Notes: generated by a model from the letters alone, not told the origin. Shown: positions 1-10,696, numbered from the stretch's first letter. The stretch: DNA of 64,000 bases from Fistulifera solaris (GCA_030295235.1 AP026158.1:186001-250000); one strand, 5' to 3'. Made by a program: numbers and translations.

Positions 1-503
1 CGTTGTATCTGGCAAGGCTGTAACTTTGTTTTGCTGGGTTTATAGAAATCTTGGTCTTGAAATGAAGTAAAACACAAAAGAATAATGAAAGAATTATCGA
101 CCTAATACCATGCTACTCCGTAATCCGTAGTCCGTAATAAATTATAGGGTACTTGTACCAGGTATCTTGTATAGGGTTCAAGATTCTTCTCATTTATTTG
201 GTTTTTGGTTCGTACTACGTACGTACGTAGATCGTTCCGAGTTCCAAGCTGACGTCTCCCATGGAAATTCGGATCCTCTCGGGAATGCTGAGTCCCGGTA
301 GACAGTGACACAAGGAGTAGAGTCGCCGTAGCGTCGTTTTTTTGTTCTGTTTTTCGGTTCTGTTCGGCCGAAACTCATTTTCTCGTTTTTGAGCGAACCG
401 TGACAATAGCAGTGAGAAGCTTTTGCCTCATTCTATTCTTCTACTTCTTGTTTTTCACACCTCTTTTGCTTCCATTCATTGAATCATTCCCTTTTCCTTT
501 ATA
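1..503. other. Gene-free left edge
   Basis: No credible coding region is seen; the short reading frames here have no domain-like content. The stretch holds an ACGT-rich palindromic patch near 216-230 and, at 149-165, the 17-mer GTACTTGTACCAGGTAT, which recurs exactly at 30035-30051. The last part is the promoter and 5' UTR of the CtpA gene; a T/C-rich tract at 420-500 precedes its ATG. Confidence 0.5.
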
Positions 504-2950
504 ATGTTCAAGTTGATTACTCTACTACGAGTGTTAAGTGTGTTGATTGTTTCGCTGGAACCAGTGTCGACGTTTCCGACGCAACATCGACGACACGGAA
601 TTCTTCCAAATAATAACGTAAGAAAAGGAACCAACGATTTCCTTTTACTACAGTAAGTTCGCTCTCATGTTTCGAAGAATACGCTCTGGTATGATTGTCT
701 CACCTTTGTTTTTTATTTATATATATATATATGACGACGCCAGACCTTGGACGACACGGCTGCAGAATTCGAACGACAATGACCACGACAACGAATCATC
801 ATCATCATCATCATCATCACCGCTTCCCATATTACGATTCTCCAACATCACACTATCGACGACGAAACAATACTTAACGACAACCTGGAATGACCGCATT
901 GTACCGACGTGGGATCGCGTCAAAGTATCCGTCTTTTCCTTTGGTGCTGGTTTAGTCTTTGCCACGTTTGCGCTCTTTGTCCCCATTTGGACTTCCACGC
1001 CTTTCAGCGACAACAAACTCTTTCAACCCGTCACCTTGTTTGAAACCATTTTGAGTGATTTGGAAACCACCTACGTGGATCCCGTCGATACACAACAATT
1101 GTTTCAAACCGGTATTCAAGCCATGTTGCAATCCTTGGATCCCTATACGGAATTTGAAGCCAATAAGGAAGAAGCACAGAATGTTATGGAATCAATTGAT
1201 GGAAAGTATGGAGGAGTCGGATTGGTTATTGCGGGCACGACCAAGTCGGGGGCGGCGGCGGCGGCTACCTCGAACAGTGGCGCAGACACCCAATCAGCCG
1301 ATGATGTCGTACGGGATGTCAGCAGTACTACGGTGGGGACTTCTTTATTACAAGACGACGACGACGACGAAATGGACGAAGACGAGGATGAATTTGATTA
1401 TCAAGTGCGTCAACAAGAAAAACGGCGTTACGAACAAGCTGCTGCGAAAGGAATTCGCGTCGTGAAAGCGTTTGAAGGATACGCGTTCGATTATGGCCTA
1501 CGACCCGGGGATCGATTATTAGCGGTCGATGATCAAATTTTAGACGATAAGACGGTCGAACAAGTCCGCAACGTCCTCCGTGGAACACCAGGGAGTCCCG
1601 TGACGATTCAATTCCAACGAGATGGTGTCGAAGGAATTCAAACCGTCACCATGCCACGACAAGTCGTCCGTATCAATGATGTCAAGTTGGCGACCTTACT
1701 GCATCCGAACGACAATGACCCATCGGTGGGTTACATTCGCGTCAGTGCCTTTTCGAGTGACACAGGCGCCGAGGTCCGTCAAGCCATCTTGAACTTGCAA
1801 CGGGCGGTGGAAGACGCCTCGCACGGCGAGCGCACTTTGGAAAACTTGATTTTGGATTTGCGCGGCAATCCGGGAGGCTTGTTGACGTCAGCTGTCGATG
1901 TGTGCTCGTTGTTTGCTCCCAAGGGGAGTGACATTGTCAGTGCCAAAGGACGGGGCTTTCCGGGTATTTTGTACCGCAGTCGCGTGGATCCCCTCGTCGA
2001 TCCGCAACGGACCAAGTTGGTGGTGTTGGTGAATGGTCAAACCGCGAGTGCGGCGGAAATTGTCTCGGGGGCGATTCAAGATTTGGATGTGGGAGTCATT
2101 CTGGGAAGTGAACGAACGTTTGGCAAGGGATTGGTGCAAAATGTAGAGAGTTTGCCGTTTGACACGGCTTTGAAATTCACTGTAGCGAAATACTATACAC
2201 CGTCCGGTCGCTGTATTCAAGGAGTTAACTACAAACAGGGAGACAATGACAATGGATTTGGAAAACAAAAGGTAGCCGAACGAGATCGTGTCACGTATTA
2301 TACTCGTATGGGACGTTTGGTCAAAGATGGTGGTGGGATTGAGGCCGATGTGCGTGTTGACGCGCCCAAAGCGAGTGCTTTGGAAGTCACTTTGTTGCGC
2401 AGTGGAATCTTCAATGACTTTGCCGCCTTGTGGAGCCAAAATCACAAACTAACCGACTACGTTAACGCTGATACAAAGAAACTGGATGTCGTCAACGATG
2501 ATACGTACAAGCAATTCATTGCGTACGTCAAAACAACAGCAGCAAGGGAATCTGGAGCTGGAATCGCTTTACAGTAAGCCTCTTACCGATTTGAAGAAGA
2601 CTTTGAAGCAATCGGGATACTTGGGTGCTGAAAAGAGCGTGGAGCAATTGCAAGCACGCATCGTTCGAGACATTGAGAGTGACTTCAACAAGTATCGAAA
2701 AGATTTAATGGAAGATTTATCACAAAGCATATTGTCGCGCTATTTACCCGAAAGTATGCTGATTGAGCGCGGTGTCCAAAACGATGTGCAAGTACAAGCC
2801 GCTATGAGGTTGCTACAAACTCCTGGAAAGTACGAATCGCTCCTAGCTCGTGACACAGATGTTCCAGTAGGATCTGGTAACTTACAAATGGCTCAAGCAG
2901 AAGAGCATCGTCTGAAAGAAGCATTCCGAAAAAGCGTCGCTGAGTTTTGA
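504..2950 (+). CDS. Plastid C-terminal processing peptidase, CtpA type (family S41)
   Basis: Serine endopeptidase that in plants and cyanobacteria trims the C-terminus of photosystem II protein D1 in the thylakoid lumen. Exon 1 is 504-652; a GTAAGT..CCAG intron (653-743) joins it in frame to exon 2. Exon 1 encodes a signal peptide ending near VSTFPTQ, absent if one starts at the ATG at 667. A second hydrophobic stretch, about 930-1010, looks like a thylakoid-transfer segment. A PDZ domain follows (about 1450-1700, split by an Asp/Glu-rich insert near 1355-1400), then the S41 core: DLRGNPGG, catalytic Ser in NGQTASAAE (about 2030-2060) and Lys in FGKGLVQ (about 2120). The reading frame shifts at the AAAA run 2530-2533; with three A the protein continues 130 residues to 2950, so I treat the shift as a likely base-count error. 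Family assignment is secure; the D1 substrate is inferred. Confidence 0.88.
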
Positions 2951-3569
2951 GGGTGCCAAAATTCTTTGTCGAGATCTCACTCTCACTCTAGTTTAAGGCA
3001 ACATCCATAGCAGGAATCAAGGGTCATTTTCCGCAACAACTTGAGCGTTTCCTGCTCTAGTGACTCATTCAAGGTCCCGCATGTATGCTTGGAACGAGAA
3101 GAAAGAATAATCACTATTTAGACTCCGTAAGATTTAATCGTCCTGGATCTGACTCGCTTCGAATGTACAAGTGTCTTAGCGAAGCCTTAGATACCAAGTA
3201 TTGTGAGAGCAAGAAAAGCAAAACACCAACTCGGGTGTTGCACAAGACTGCGTAGTCCACCATAGTAGAGAAAAGTGTCTGATGCGTGAAACGTGATGCT
3301 GGTGACTATCGTACTACTACGTAAGTAGAAAGAGTTCAGAAAATTGATGTACAAAAGCTTGCACTCCGAACGCCGGCCACTCCACGAGGTTTTGCCATGT
3401 TTTCCCTTTTTTTCTTCCCTATCATCACACGTCGAAGTTGGACCGGTTGACAAAACCCGCGTTAAAAGTTGGTCCTCTGACCTCGGACAGCATGTCTCAT
3501 TTGCCTCTGCTTGCCTCTTTTCCTAGAATAATCTTGTGATGCAGATTACTAGCTGCTTTTTTCGTCAAG
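2951..3569. other. Intergenic, no gene seen
   Basis: Space between the CtpA stop and the first CRAL-TRIO-like gene. Only short reading frames without domain features occur. The last 50 bases are T-rich and act as the 5' flank of the next gene. Confidence 0.4.
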
Positions 3570-5105
3570 ATGACAGATGCGGATGAGCAAATGATGATAC
3601 AGCGGGCACGCACGCACCTGAACGATGTTGTGTTGTACATTCCCGTTGCGACGAAAGCGGCGTATTTAGAGGCCCTCGTGCAATGCCCACATCTCGTCGA
3701 ATCCGAGTCGAATCCTGACAAGTTTCTGCGCTTTGAAAACTTCAATTACTGGAGTGCGGCGGGGCGACTCGTCACGTACTGGAGAAAGCGCAAGGAATAC
3801 TTTGGTGACCGTGCGTTTTTGCCAATGGATTTGAGCGGCGAAGGTGCAATGAACGAGGAAGATTTACGACCCATGGCGGCAGGATGTATAACGATGATTC
3901 CGAATAGTAATATCATTATTCATGATCGAACGTGCGTCAGCGATGCTGGAGATGAAGCAACAAAACTGCGACGACGTTTCTTCTTCATGCAGACTCTCAT
4001 GGATCCTTGCTTTCGAAGCGGTAAAGGCACGAGGCTTTTTATTTACGGTTTTGAAATTTCGGATATGCGGAGAAGAATGAATACAGAGGCGAAACTACTT
4101 TTGAGGATGCGTTTCCCATTCCGAATATGGAAGCGGTGCATTTACTGTTCGTTAAGGAGAAGAGTCAGACTGTGTGGCAATATTTGCTGCCTCTCGGGTT
4201 AGAGCAAATGTCTGGATTAATATCGCAATTAAAGGTTCATAACTTTGACTTGGTCGAGGATATTGCGGAAGGTCTTTCTGGCTACGGCGTTACTCGAAGT
4301 CATCTTCCGCCTAAACTTGGCGGGCACTACACCGTGGAGTTTAGTTCATTTGTGCTGGCGCACAGGCTACCGCTTTTACAGCAAACAGGATTCAAAAGAA
4401 ACTATTTCTTAATTCTTTTGGTGAGAAGCAGGAGGACAGAATTAATAGTGGAGATGTTCACCGCGCTCCTCAACGGGGCTATGAAGGAAAAGGGAGTTTG
4501 GAGCTTCTTCTGGACTATTTCATGAAGAGGGCACCGGATCTACCTGATGTAGCAGAGGCAGATTCGCTGAATCCATTACGACCATTTCCGGGCAGTCCAA
4601 CAAGCGACTCTTGGCAGCATCAAGATGAACTAGCGAATGAGATTTTGAGCCGCGACATCGCAACTTATCAGGGTTTATCTGTTCCCCTGTATCATGACTC
4701 TGATGCAAAGGCGTTGTCTCGCTATCAGTGCTTGGTCCGCCAGCAAATCGAGTTTTTGAATCCACCGAGGATGATGTCTCTTCCTGCATCCGCGGGAGGA
4801 ATCGACTGATCGTATTCGGCCAAGTCGGTATCCGATGCCGTCATTGCGCACACCTGCCACGACAAAATCGAGCGATGGCCGCAACCTACTACCCAACAAC
4901 ACTTGAAGGAATTTACCAGACTGCCCAGAATTTGGCTCGGAAACATTTGATTGGTTCCTGTCCACATGTGCCGCCGGACTGCCGGCAAAGGCTAACGGAC
5001 TTATGCGAGTCGAAATCAGCTCTCGGTACAGGCAAAAGATACTGGGCCGAAAAGGCTCAGATGAGTGGAGTAGTCGAAGACGATTCCATTTTGCGCTTTA
5101 GATGA
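3570..5105 (+). CDS. CRAL-TRIO-like protein with C-terminal Cys/His-rich domain, tandem copy 1
   Basis: About 510 residues when frames are followed. The N-terminus holds RFENFNYWSAAGRLVTYW then FGDRAFLPMDL, matching the helical N-terminal part of Sec14/CRAL-TRIO lipid-binding proteins; the middle ends in SHLPPKLGG, like the LPxxxGG end of a CRAL-TRIO lobe. The C-terminus carries GQVGIRCRHCAHLPR and further Cys residues, a probable metal-binding module. From memory, this pairing is common in diatom genomes; its function is unknown. Frame changes lie at TTTT 4099-4102, AAAA 4394-4397 and TTTTT 4753-4757; each is fixed by one base in the run, so base-count errors are likelier than decay. The next gene is a diverged second copy that shares a near-identical 141-bp tract. 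Family is moderately sure, ligand unknown. Confidence 0.7.
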
Positions 5106-6248
5106 GAGTGAAATGTAAGAAGAGGGAGTAGCGCCTCGTCCGGAATAGATAAGCAGGGGCGATACCTTCTCTGAGGATAGGCATCTGATCTTCCTCCGAA
5201 CTGGAAATGCCATAATCTACTATAGATGATGCAGCTGATTACCAGACGGAAACCGAAGACTCATTGTTGTGAGAGAATGTCTTCAAGTCAAATAGAAAGT
5301 AGTAGTTCGTTCTCACGCTATTCTAGAGTAGAAGTAATTAGACTAGCCGTGCCGCGCCTCGTTAGTGTTGCTAGTCATACGGCTTAAAAAGTCGTGCCGA
5401 CAAATCAGTTGCTTTTGTGTTCAGACGCATGTGAATTGCCAGTAGCTAGGTTCTTCAAAAGCTGAGAGGAAAAGTGCGTTAGTTATGAAGGAGAAACACT
5501 ACACAATCAATCCTTTTTCGAGTTCAACAACTGTGTTGCAGAACCACTAATACCGATTTTTTCGAAAGGTGCAACAAGGGGTTTAGAGAGCTACTATAAT
5601 TAATCGTGAGTCGTGGGACAGGAGCCAAAAGCTGTCAAGCTACCAGGCATAGAGTCTTACATTGATAGCTATGGTTCAACTCGTTCTCTATAACTTGAGA
5701 GGATATTTTTGCGTATGAAGTCGGCCTGGGAAGACTATGGCTATTAGCTATGGCTCGAGCCTCAAGTGTCTGGCGAAATTTCCAAGAGAACAATAAGAAG
5801 CCCTTGGATCTCTTGGCTCTTGGCTTTCGGCTCTTCGGACTTTTAGGAGAGGGGAAAACCACTGACTGTTCCTGATTTAGACTACTGTACATGAACGACT
5901 GGTCAACTCGGTCGATTTTAAGACGGAGCGAAATGACGATGTACGATAATGCCGCACCTCCCGGTGATCACTTTTTATCCCACAGTTATCGGGCTGGATA
6001 GCCAGTGACCGTCTTTTGAATCGCGAACGACATCCTACGCAGCGTTCATTCGTACAAGGTTTTTACTATCGGCATGTTACCAGGTAACGCTCGGCTTTCT
6101 GATTCGAAAATGACTATGGCCAATACGCTCGAACGCATGATGATGAGTAATGAACGCTACCGTCGGCAAATAACGCCAGAGAGAAAGCATTGCATTGAGT
6201 CAAAGTATCTTTCCTACAAGCAGTGTGCACAGAAGCCACAAAAGAAAA
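5106..6248. other. Intergenic between tandem copies
   Basis: About 1.1 kb between the two CRAL-TRIO-like copies. No protein-like reading frame and no obvious copy of either gene is visible. A short frame starting at 6074 overlaps the 5' flank of copy 2 and is not supported. Confidence 0.4.
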
Positions 6249-7776
6249 ATGAGCTTCGCACAGGATGAGCAAATGATAATGCAACGGGCCCGTGTTCATC
6301 TCAATGAGGTTGTATTGCAGATGCCCGCTGCCGCAAAAGCGGCCTACCTTGAAGCATTAACTCATTGCCCTCATCTCGTAGAGAAGGAAACCAATCCGGA
6401 AATATTTCTGCGCTTTGAAAACTTCAATTACTGGAGTGCGGCGGGGCGACTCGTCACGTACTGGAGAAAGCGCAAGGAATACTTTGGTGACCGTGCGTTT
6501 CTGCCAATGGATTTGAGCGGCGAAGGTGCAATGAACGAGGAAGATATGCAACCCATAGTGACAGGATGCGTTACTATGCTTCCCAATAGCAACATAATCG
6601 TTCTGGATCGAACATCAGCAAGCGACACGGGCGGAATAGCGACTAGGCGCCGGAGGCGATTCTTTTCATACACACACTCATGAGATCTGGTACTTGCCCG
6701 AGACTCATTATTAATGGTTTCGTCGTCTCGGATGTACTTAGAAGAATGAATGCAGAAATGAAAGATCTACTGGCAGATGCATTCCCCATTCCGAGTATTG
6801 GAGAAATTCACGTAATTTTCGTAAAAGCGAAAAATCAGACGGTATGGCAGCATTTACTGCCTCTCGGGTTACAGCAAATGGCTGGCCTTGTTGCGAACGT
6901 TAAAATCCATAACTTTGACACGGTAGAGCAGATTGCGGAAGAGCTTAGCTGTTACGGTGTTACGCGAAGTCATTTACCGCCTCAACTTGGTGGATGTTAC
7001 AACATCGAGTTCAGTTCATTTGTTCTTTCACATAGACTTCCCCTTTCAGCGGTGCATCAGTTGCAAGCCAAAAATATTTTTGTCGAACCTCTGCAACGCC
7101 TGACAAAGCGGCGACGTCACTTTATAGCCTAATCGGAAAAGGTAATCCGCGTTCCTCTTTTCCCCGAGAAAATTCAGTGCTATGACTCTGAAGGAAAAGG
7201 GAGTCTGGAGCTTCTTTTGGATTATTTTATGAAAAAAGCACCCGATCTTCCTGACGTAGCAGAAACAGACTCGCTAAATCCCTTGACACCATTCGATCCC
7301 ATACTTCCAAGCAATCATATCAGTAATTTGTATGCGGATGGTTCGCGTACCGTTCTGCTGTTTAAGGACGCGGATGCGAGTGTCCTCTCCGACTATCAGT
7401 GTCTAGTTCGCCAGCAGATCGAGTTTTTCGAGGCCAACCAGGACGATGTCACTTCTTCCATTCGAGGACGAAACAAGGCAATTGTTCTAGGTCAAGTCGG
7501 TATTCGATGCCGCCACTGCACGCATTTACCACGGCAACAACGGACCATGGCCGCCACATATTTCCCGACCAAACTTGAAGGAATTTACCAGACATCACAA
7601 AACTTAGCTCGGAAGCACTTGATCGGTTCATGTCCATTTGTACCTTGGGACTGCAAAAACGACTAACCGACCTCTGCGAGTCCAAATCTGCGACAGGTAC
7701 GGGGAAACTTTACTGGGCCGAAACAGCATCGACATGTGGAGTATATGAGGATGAATCCATTCTCCGCCTAAAATAG
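6249..7776 (+). CDS. CRAL-TRIO-like protein with C-terminal Cys/His-rich domain, tandem copy 2
   Basis: Paralogue of the gene at 3570, same order and size. I choose the ATG at 6249 because the protein then starts MSFAQDEQMIMQRAR, aligned with MTDADEQMMIQRAR of copy 1. It keeps the NYWSAAGRLVTYWRKRKEYF block, SHLPPQLGG, and GQVGIRCRHCTHLPR. Shifts occur at TTTT 6663-6666 and AAAAA 7655-7659; reading on past the latter gives RLTDLCESKS as in copy 1 and ends at 7776. Between about 7100 and 7190 the best match to copy 1 is in another frame, so two compensating changes may lie there. Outside one 141-bp tract the copies are only about 70% alike by eye, so the duplication is not recent. Function unknown; lipid binding is inferred. 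Confidence 0.68.
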
Positions 7777-8261
7777 AACTGAAACCGTTATCGCCCTAGC
7801 TACAATCTGTGCTTTCCTATTTGTTCTCATCAAGTTATTACTTGAAAAATGAAAAGATTCTTGAGATGAAATTGTAGGTTGTACTCACGGCGTCTGTTGC
7901 TCGATTCTTTGAAGTCCGTACCTGGTAGTCTAGGTGAGTGTGAAATTATATTCTTATGGCGCTGATCGCACGCGGTCATGTGAAAGTATTATTATTTTCG
8001 TCGTATTGAAAATACTCTGCAATCAAGAATTTGTCGACTTTCTTCCAGCATCGGGCTCGACAGATGAGGCGAATTCTTTCGTAAAACAATTCGATTCTTC
8101 TTCAACACAGACTTTGAATTAAAACGGAATACTTAAATGAACGAATAGCTTCGCGTGATGGGTTACGATGAACGATGAACGAATAGATTGCGAGTCGTGA
8201 GTCGTGACTGACTATTAACCAATGACGACAGCTCTAGCTCTTGCTGTAGTCGAACTACATA
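7777..8261. other. Intergenic, holds one TACCTGGTA motif
   Basis: No gene seen. The nine-base odd palindrome TACCTGGTA at 7919-7927 is one of several in the gene-free parts of the window. The frame at 7934-8122 has no domain features. Confidence 0.35.
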
Positions 8262-8482
8262 TACACACCCGTTTTCCAGCCGATTCGAAAATCGAGTTCT
8301 TCGAAGCCTAGGAAGATGATATCACGTCTTCGATCCGTGGTAGGCAAAAGGCTATCCTTCTCGGTCAAGCCGGTCTCCGATGTCGCCACTGCGCACACCT
8401 TCCACGGCAGAAACGAGCAAAAGCCGCATCCTATTATCCAACTACGCTCGAAGGCGTTTACCAGACGGCCCATAAGATTTAG
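8262..8482 (+). pseudogene. Solo 3' fragment of the CRAL-TRIO/Cys-rich family
   Basis: Translating forward gives IEFFEA, a TAG stop, then EDDITSSIRGRQKAILLGQ, GLRCRHCAHLPRQKRAKA and YYPTTLEGVYQTAHKI before another stop. This matches the C-terminal Cys/His module of the genes at 3570 and 6249 and nothing upstream of it. The in-frame stop, the missing N-terminal 350 residues and the abrupt end mark it as a relic, a third member of the local array. It is closer to copy 1 in the AHLPRQ..RA part and to copy 2 in IEFFEA. Confidence 0.75.
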
Positions 8483-8707
8483 CGATGTTGTTTCTTTCCA
8501 TCTGCTTAGGGAAGCAACTTTCGAGTTCAGCAGCACAAGTATGAGCGATTTAAGAAACACACTTTCGAATGAGTAAAAATAAAGTCGATTGCGTATGCAA
8601 AACACTTTCTAGAAGATATTCAGTAGTTTACTACAAGTAATCTTTACACTCAAAAGGTTGAATGAGTCGTCTACAGTGGCCACAATACCAAAATGTTAAC
8701 GTAACAT

Positions 8708-9388
8708 TTAAGCCGTCTTACTTTTTCCAAACGAATCTACAATCGCATCCAAGGTCTTTTGCAAAACAGGATACCGAGACTCGGGCGTTTGTGCCGTGAT
8801 CGTCACTAACATCGATCCGGCTCCCCCCGTCGCCCCTTGTTGCAAGGCAAAGATGGCCCGAAAATGCGTCGGCGTCCCTTCGTCCGTCAAGGGTACGGTT
8901 TGTCGATAATCAAAGAAATACGCTTGCTTCGCCGATGTTGCCGATAGCATCTTCGCGAATGGATCGTCTTCGAACCCGGCCAATGCCCCCTTGGGCAGAA
9001 TCGTTTGCGCCGCCACTTGATCGACGGACCCGAAACTCGCCAAGCTGGTAAAATCATCTCGAATAGGTGTATACGCAATCGTTAAAGCCGTACGGCCATC
9101 GGTCGGATCTTGCCAGAGGAGCAATTCCCGTCGATCGCGCAAAACTTTGTTCGAAAAGATCCATTCCGATGGCACCATCAAGGAAAAACCGCGGACAGGA
9201 TCGTCAAAAAGTTGGAGAGAGTCGGCGGTTAGCACCGCGGAAATGGGTGTGACCGGTAACAAGAGAGCACTAGAGGAAGCTAGAGATCCTACGAACCAGA
9301 CCCGACGAGTGATCGCTCGATGTGGTGAGTACGCCAGAGAAAAGTGCAAAAGGGTAGCGAGTATAGCGATTGAATGGAATTGCTTCAT
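8708..9388 (-). CDS. PsbP-domain protein, thylakoid lumen
   Basis: PsbP-family proteins sit on the lumenal side of photosystem II or help assemble it. I take the ATG at 9388, not the longer frame from 9484, because it places a signal peptide (MKQFHSIAILATLLHFSLAY) at the very start. It is followed by basic transit-type residues, a second hydrophobic stretch (VWFVGSLASSSALLLPV) and an Ala-rich cleavage region, as for import across the plastid and thylakoid membranes. The mature part begins LFDDPVRGFSLMVPSEW, the PsbP fold entry, and runs about 165 residues to FGKSKTA. Single exon, no frame problems. It is divergent from the selenoprotein gene across about 520 bases. It may be a PsbP-like (PPL/PPD) member rather than PsbP itself. 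Confidence 0.82.
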   Translation of the reverse strand: MKQFHSIAILATLLHFSLAYSPHRAITRRVWFVGSLASSSALLLPVTPISAVLTADSLQLFDDPVRGFSLMVPSEWIFSNKVLRDRRELLLWQDPTDGRTALTIAYTPIRDDFTSLASFGSVDQVAAQTILPKGALAGFEDDPFAKMLSATSAKQAYFFDYRQTVPLTDEGTPTHFRAIFALQQGATGGAGSMLVTITAQTPESRYPVLQKTLDAIVDSFGKSKTA

Positions 9389-9906
9389 GATTTTGTGATG
9401 TTCTTTTGCAGACGACGACGACGACTCGGGGTATTCGTTAGCCTTTTTTGCAGATTGATCACTCTGAAAAGATATTGCGAACAACAGGAAAAGAAAATTG
9501 AAGATTTGAAGGAATTAAAAAACTGCCCAAGCTATAATAATCATCGAACGCTTTTTATTTTATGTGGCGCTCTTGATTTTTTTCTCGCGTCGCACACACG
9601 ACGTCGCACAAAAACGATTGCAGTTTGAACGCGATGCGACACTCTAGTAGCCACCTGCTATGATGCCGTGTCAGTATAAAAAATCGGAAGCGTTCATGAG
9701 TCGACATTGGGAATAGTCACAAAAACAGTACTCCAATCCCATCACCGAGCAAAGGATGACCGCGCATCCTCAGCCGGCGTATCGAGACTGTCTCAACAGG
9801 GAAGCAGATTTTTATATTTCCAATTCGATTATTGCGTATTTCTGCAATAGCTAAACACTTTTGTATTTGCCTTTCCTTTTCCCAAACACTTACTGCTTTT
9901 CATTCA
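9389..9906. promoter_or_regulatory. Shared upstream region of PsbP-like and selenoprotein genes
   Basis: Divergent 518-bp spacer. It carries no coding sequence of its own. A/T-rich patches near 9510-9560 and 9810-9900 could hold start signals for the two genes, but I cannot point to a specific element. Confidence 0.4.
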
Positions 9907-10424
9907 ATGATGCGTTCTTGGTTTATTTTCTGCCTCCTCTTGACGGTGATTCAAGCTTATCCGACGGCCGAAATTGTCTCGTGCGGCGGCTGAGCTTTGA
10001 ATCGGCTTCCCGCCCTGAAATCCTTCTTGAAGGACGGAGAAGCCGAATCGTACCGCGGCGTCAAGGTCAAGTACATTGCGGGACGAACAGCCGTCATGAC
10101 AATCTACGATGAAGACGGCCACGAAAAGGAACAAGTACCGTTACATACCATTACGGAAAAGTGCTTACTGCATCAATTGATGAAAGAAAAGGGGTTTGTG
10201 CGAATCTCACCGGAAGAGATTGTCGCGAAAAGTCAAGAAGGATCATTACGAAAATTAGGATTTTCGAATTGGAATCTTTTGCAGAAGAAACGAAGGAGAA
10301 AGACTATTTAGAAGAAACGAGGCCATCGTACAAGTCCATGTTTGGATTGTACGGAGTGGCCCTACTATCACTGGGTGTTATGGGACAAGTAGCGCGAAGA
10401 CGTCGTTTAAAAAGAAGGCGATAG
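9907..10424 (+). CDS. SelM/Sep15-like selenoprotein with C-terminal membrane anchor; UGA at 9991-9993 read as Sec
   Basis: From ATG 9907 the frame encodes a signal peptide (MMRSWFIFCLLLTVIQAY), then EIVSCGG, TGA at 9991-9993, then ALNRLPALKSFL, all in one frame. C-G-G-U followed by xLNRL is the redox site of mammalian SelM, and YRGVKVKYIAG and LMKEKGF fit the rest of the SelM/Sep15 thioredoxin-like fold, ER-lumen proteins tied to redox folding. The frame breaks at TTTT 10261-10264; one more T would continue through FFELESFAEETKEKDYLEE and a hydrophobic segment (MFGLYGVALLSLGVMG) to a tail RRRRLKRRR, stop 10422-10424. The anchor is unlike animal SelM and is inferred from that correction. The alternative, a 28-residue secreted peptide, does not explain the conservation after TGA. 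A SECIS is not proven. Confidence 0.78.
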
Positions 10425-10696
10425 CATAAGCTTGTTCTTATAATCGAAGCGTTTTCGAGTCGCTGGAAGGACGCCACCTGCCGGTGGTTGATACACACGA
10501 CAGAAAGGTTTCGAATATGCCAAAAAAAGCCAAAAAAAAGAGAATGAATTGCTGCTGAATGAGTGCGGAAGGACGCTGCCTGCGAGAGGTGGCTGATGCG
10601 GCGGCACTTCCAGCGAACAGTTCGAACATGTACAGTACAACTATGTTAACAATACTATGCTGATGGATTATGCAAATCACAAGTTTTTATCATGGT
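10425..10696 (+). promoter_or_regulatory. Selenoprotein 3' UTR with two related stem-loops; possible SECIS region
   Basis: Two similar blocks share GGAAGGACGC, a short hairpin and GGTGG(T/C)TGAT: one around 10466-10496, one around 10566-10597. In the second, TGCTGCTG (10550-10557) can pair with CGGCGGCA (10599-10606) allowing G-U, placing ATGA (10559-10562) opposite TGAT (10594-10597), reminiscent of a SECIS quartet. However, the helix above it is only GCTGCC/GGTGGC (10575-10580 with 10588-10593) and leaves a lopsided internal loop, so this is not a canonical SECIS. The region also holds the end of the convergent Cu-ATPase transcript. Confidence 0.3.

Noticed and set aside
667-743. CtpA start at ATG 667
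   Set aside because: This stretch fits a GT-AG intron (653-743) and encodes an Ile/Tyr run from an AT repeat; the exon starting at 504 joins in frame and supplies a proper signal peptide.
1888-2445. 185-codon minus-strand frame across the CtpA gene
   Set aside because: It is the antisense shadow of the conserved S41 core and has no motif of its own.
9997-10311. Stand-alone small ORF after the TGA
   Set aside because: It begins mid-domain right after C-G-G-UGA; the frame is continuous with the signal peptide upstream, so UGA as Sec explains both halves better.
10559-10606. Firm call of a SECIS element
   Set aside because: The ATGA/TGAT apposition exists, but the upper helix is too short and asymmetric for a canonical SECIS.
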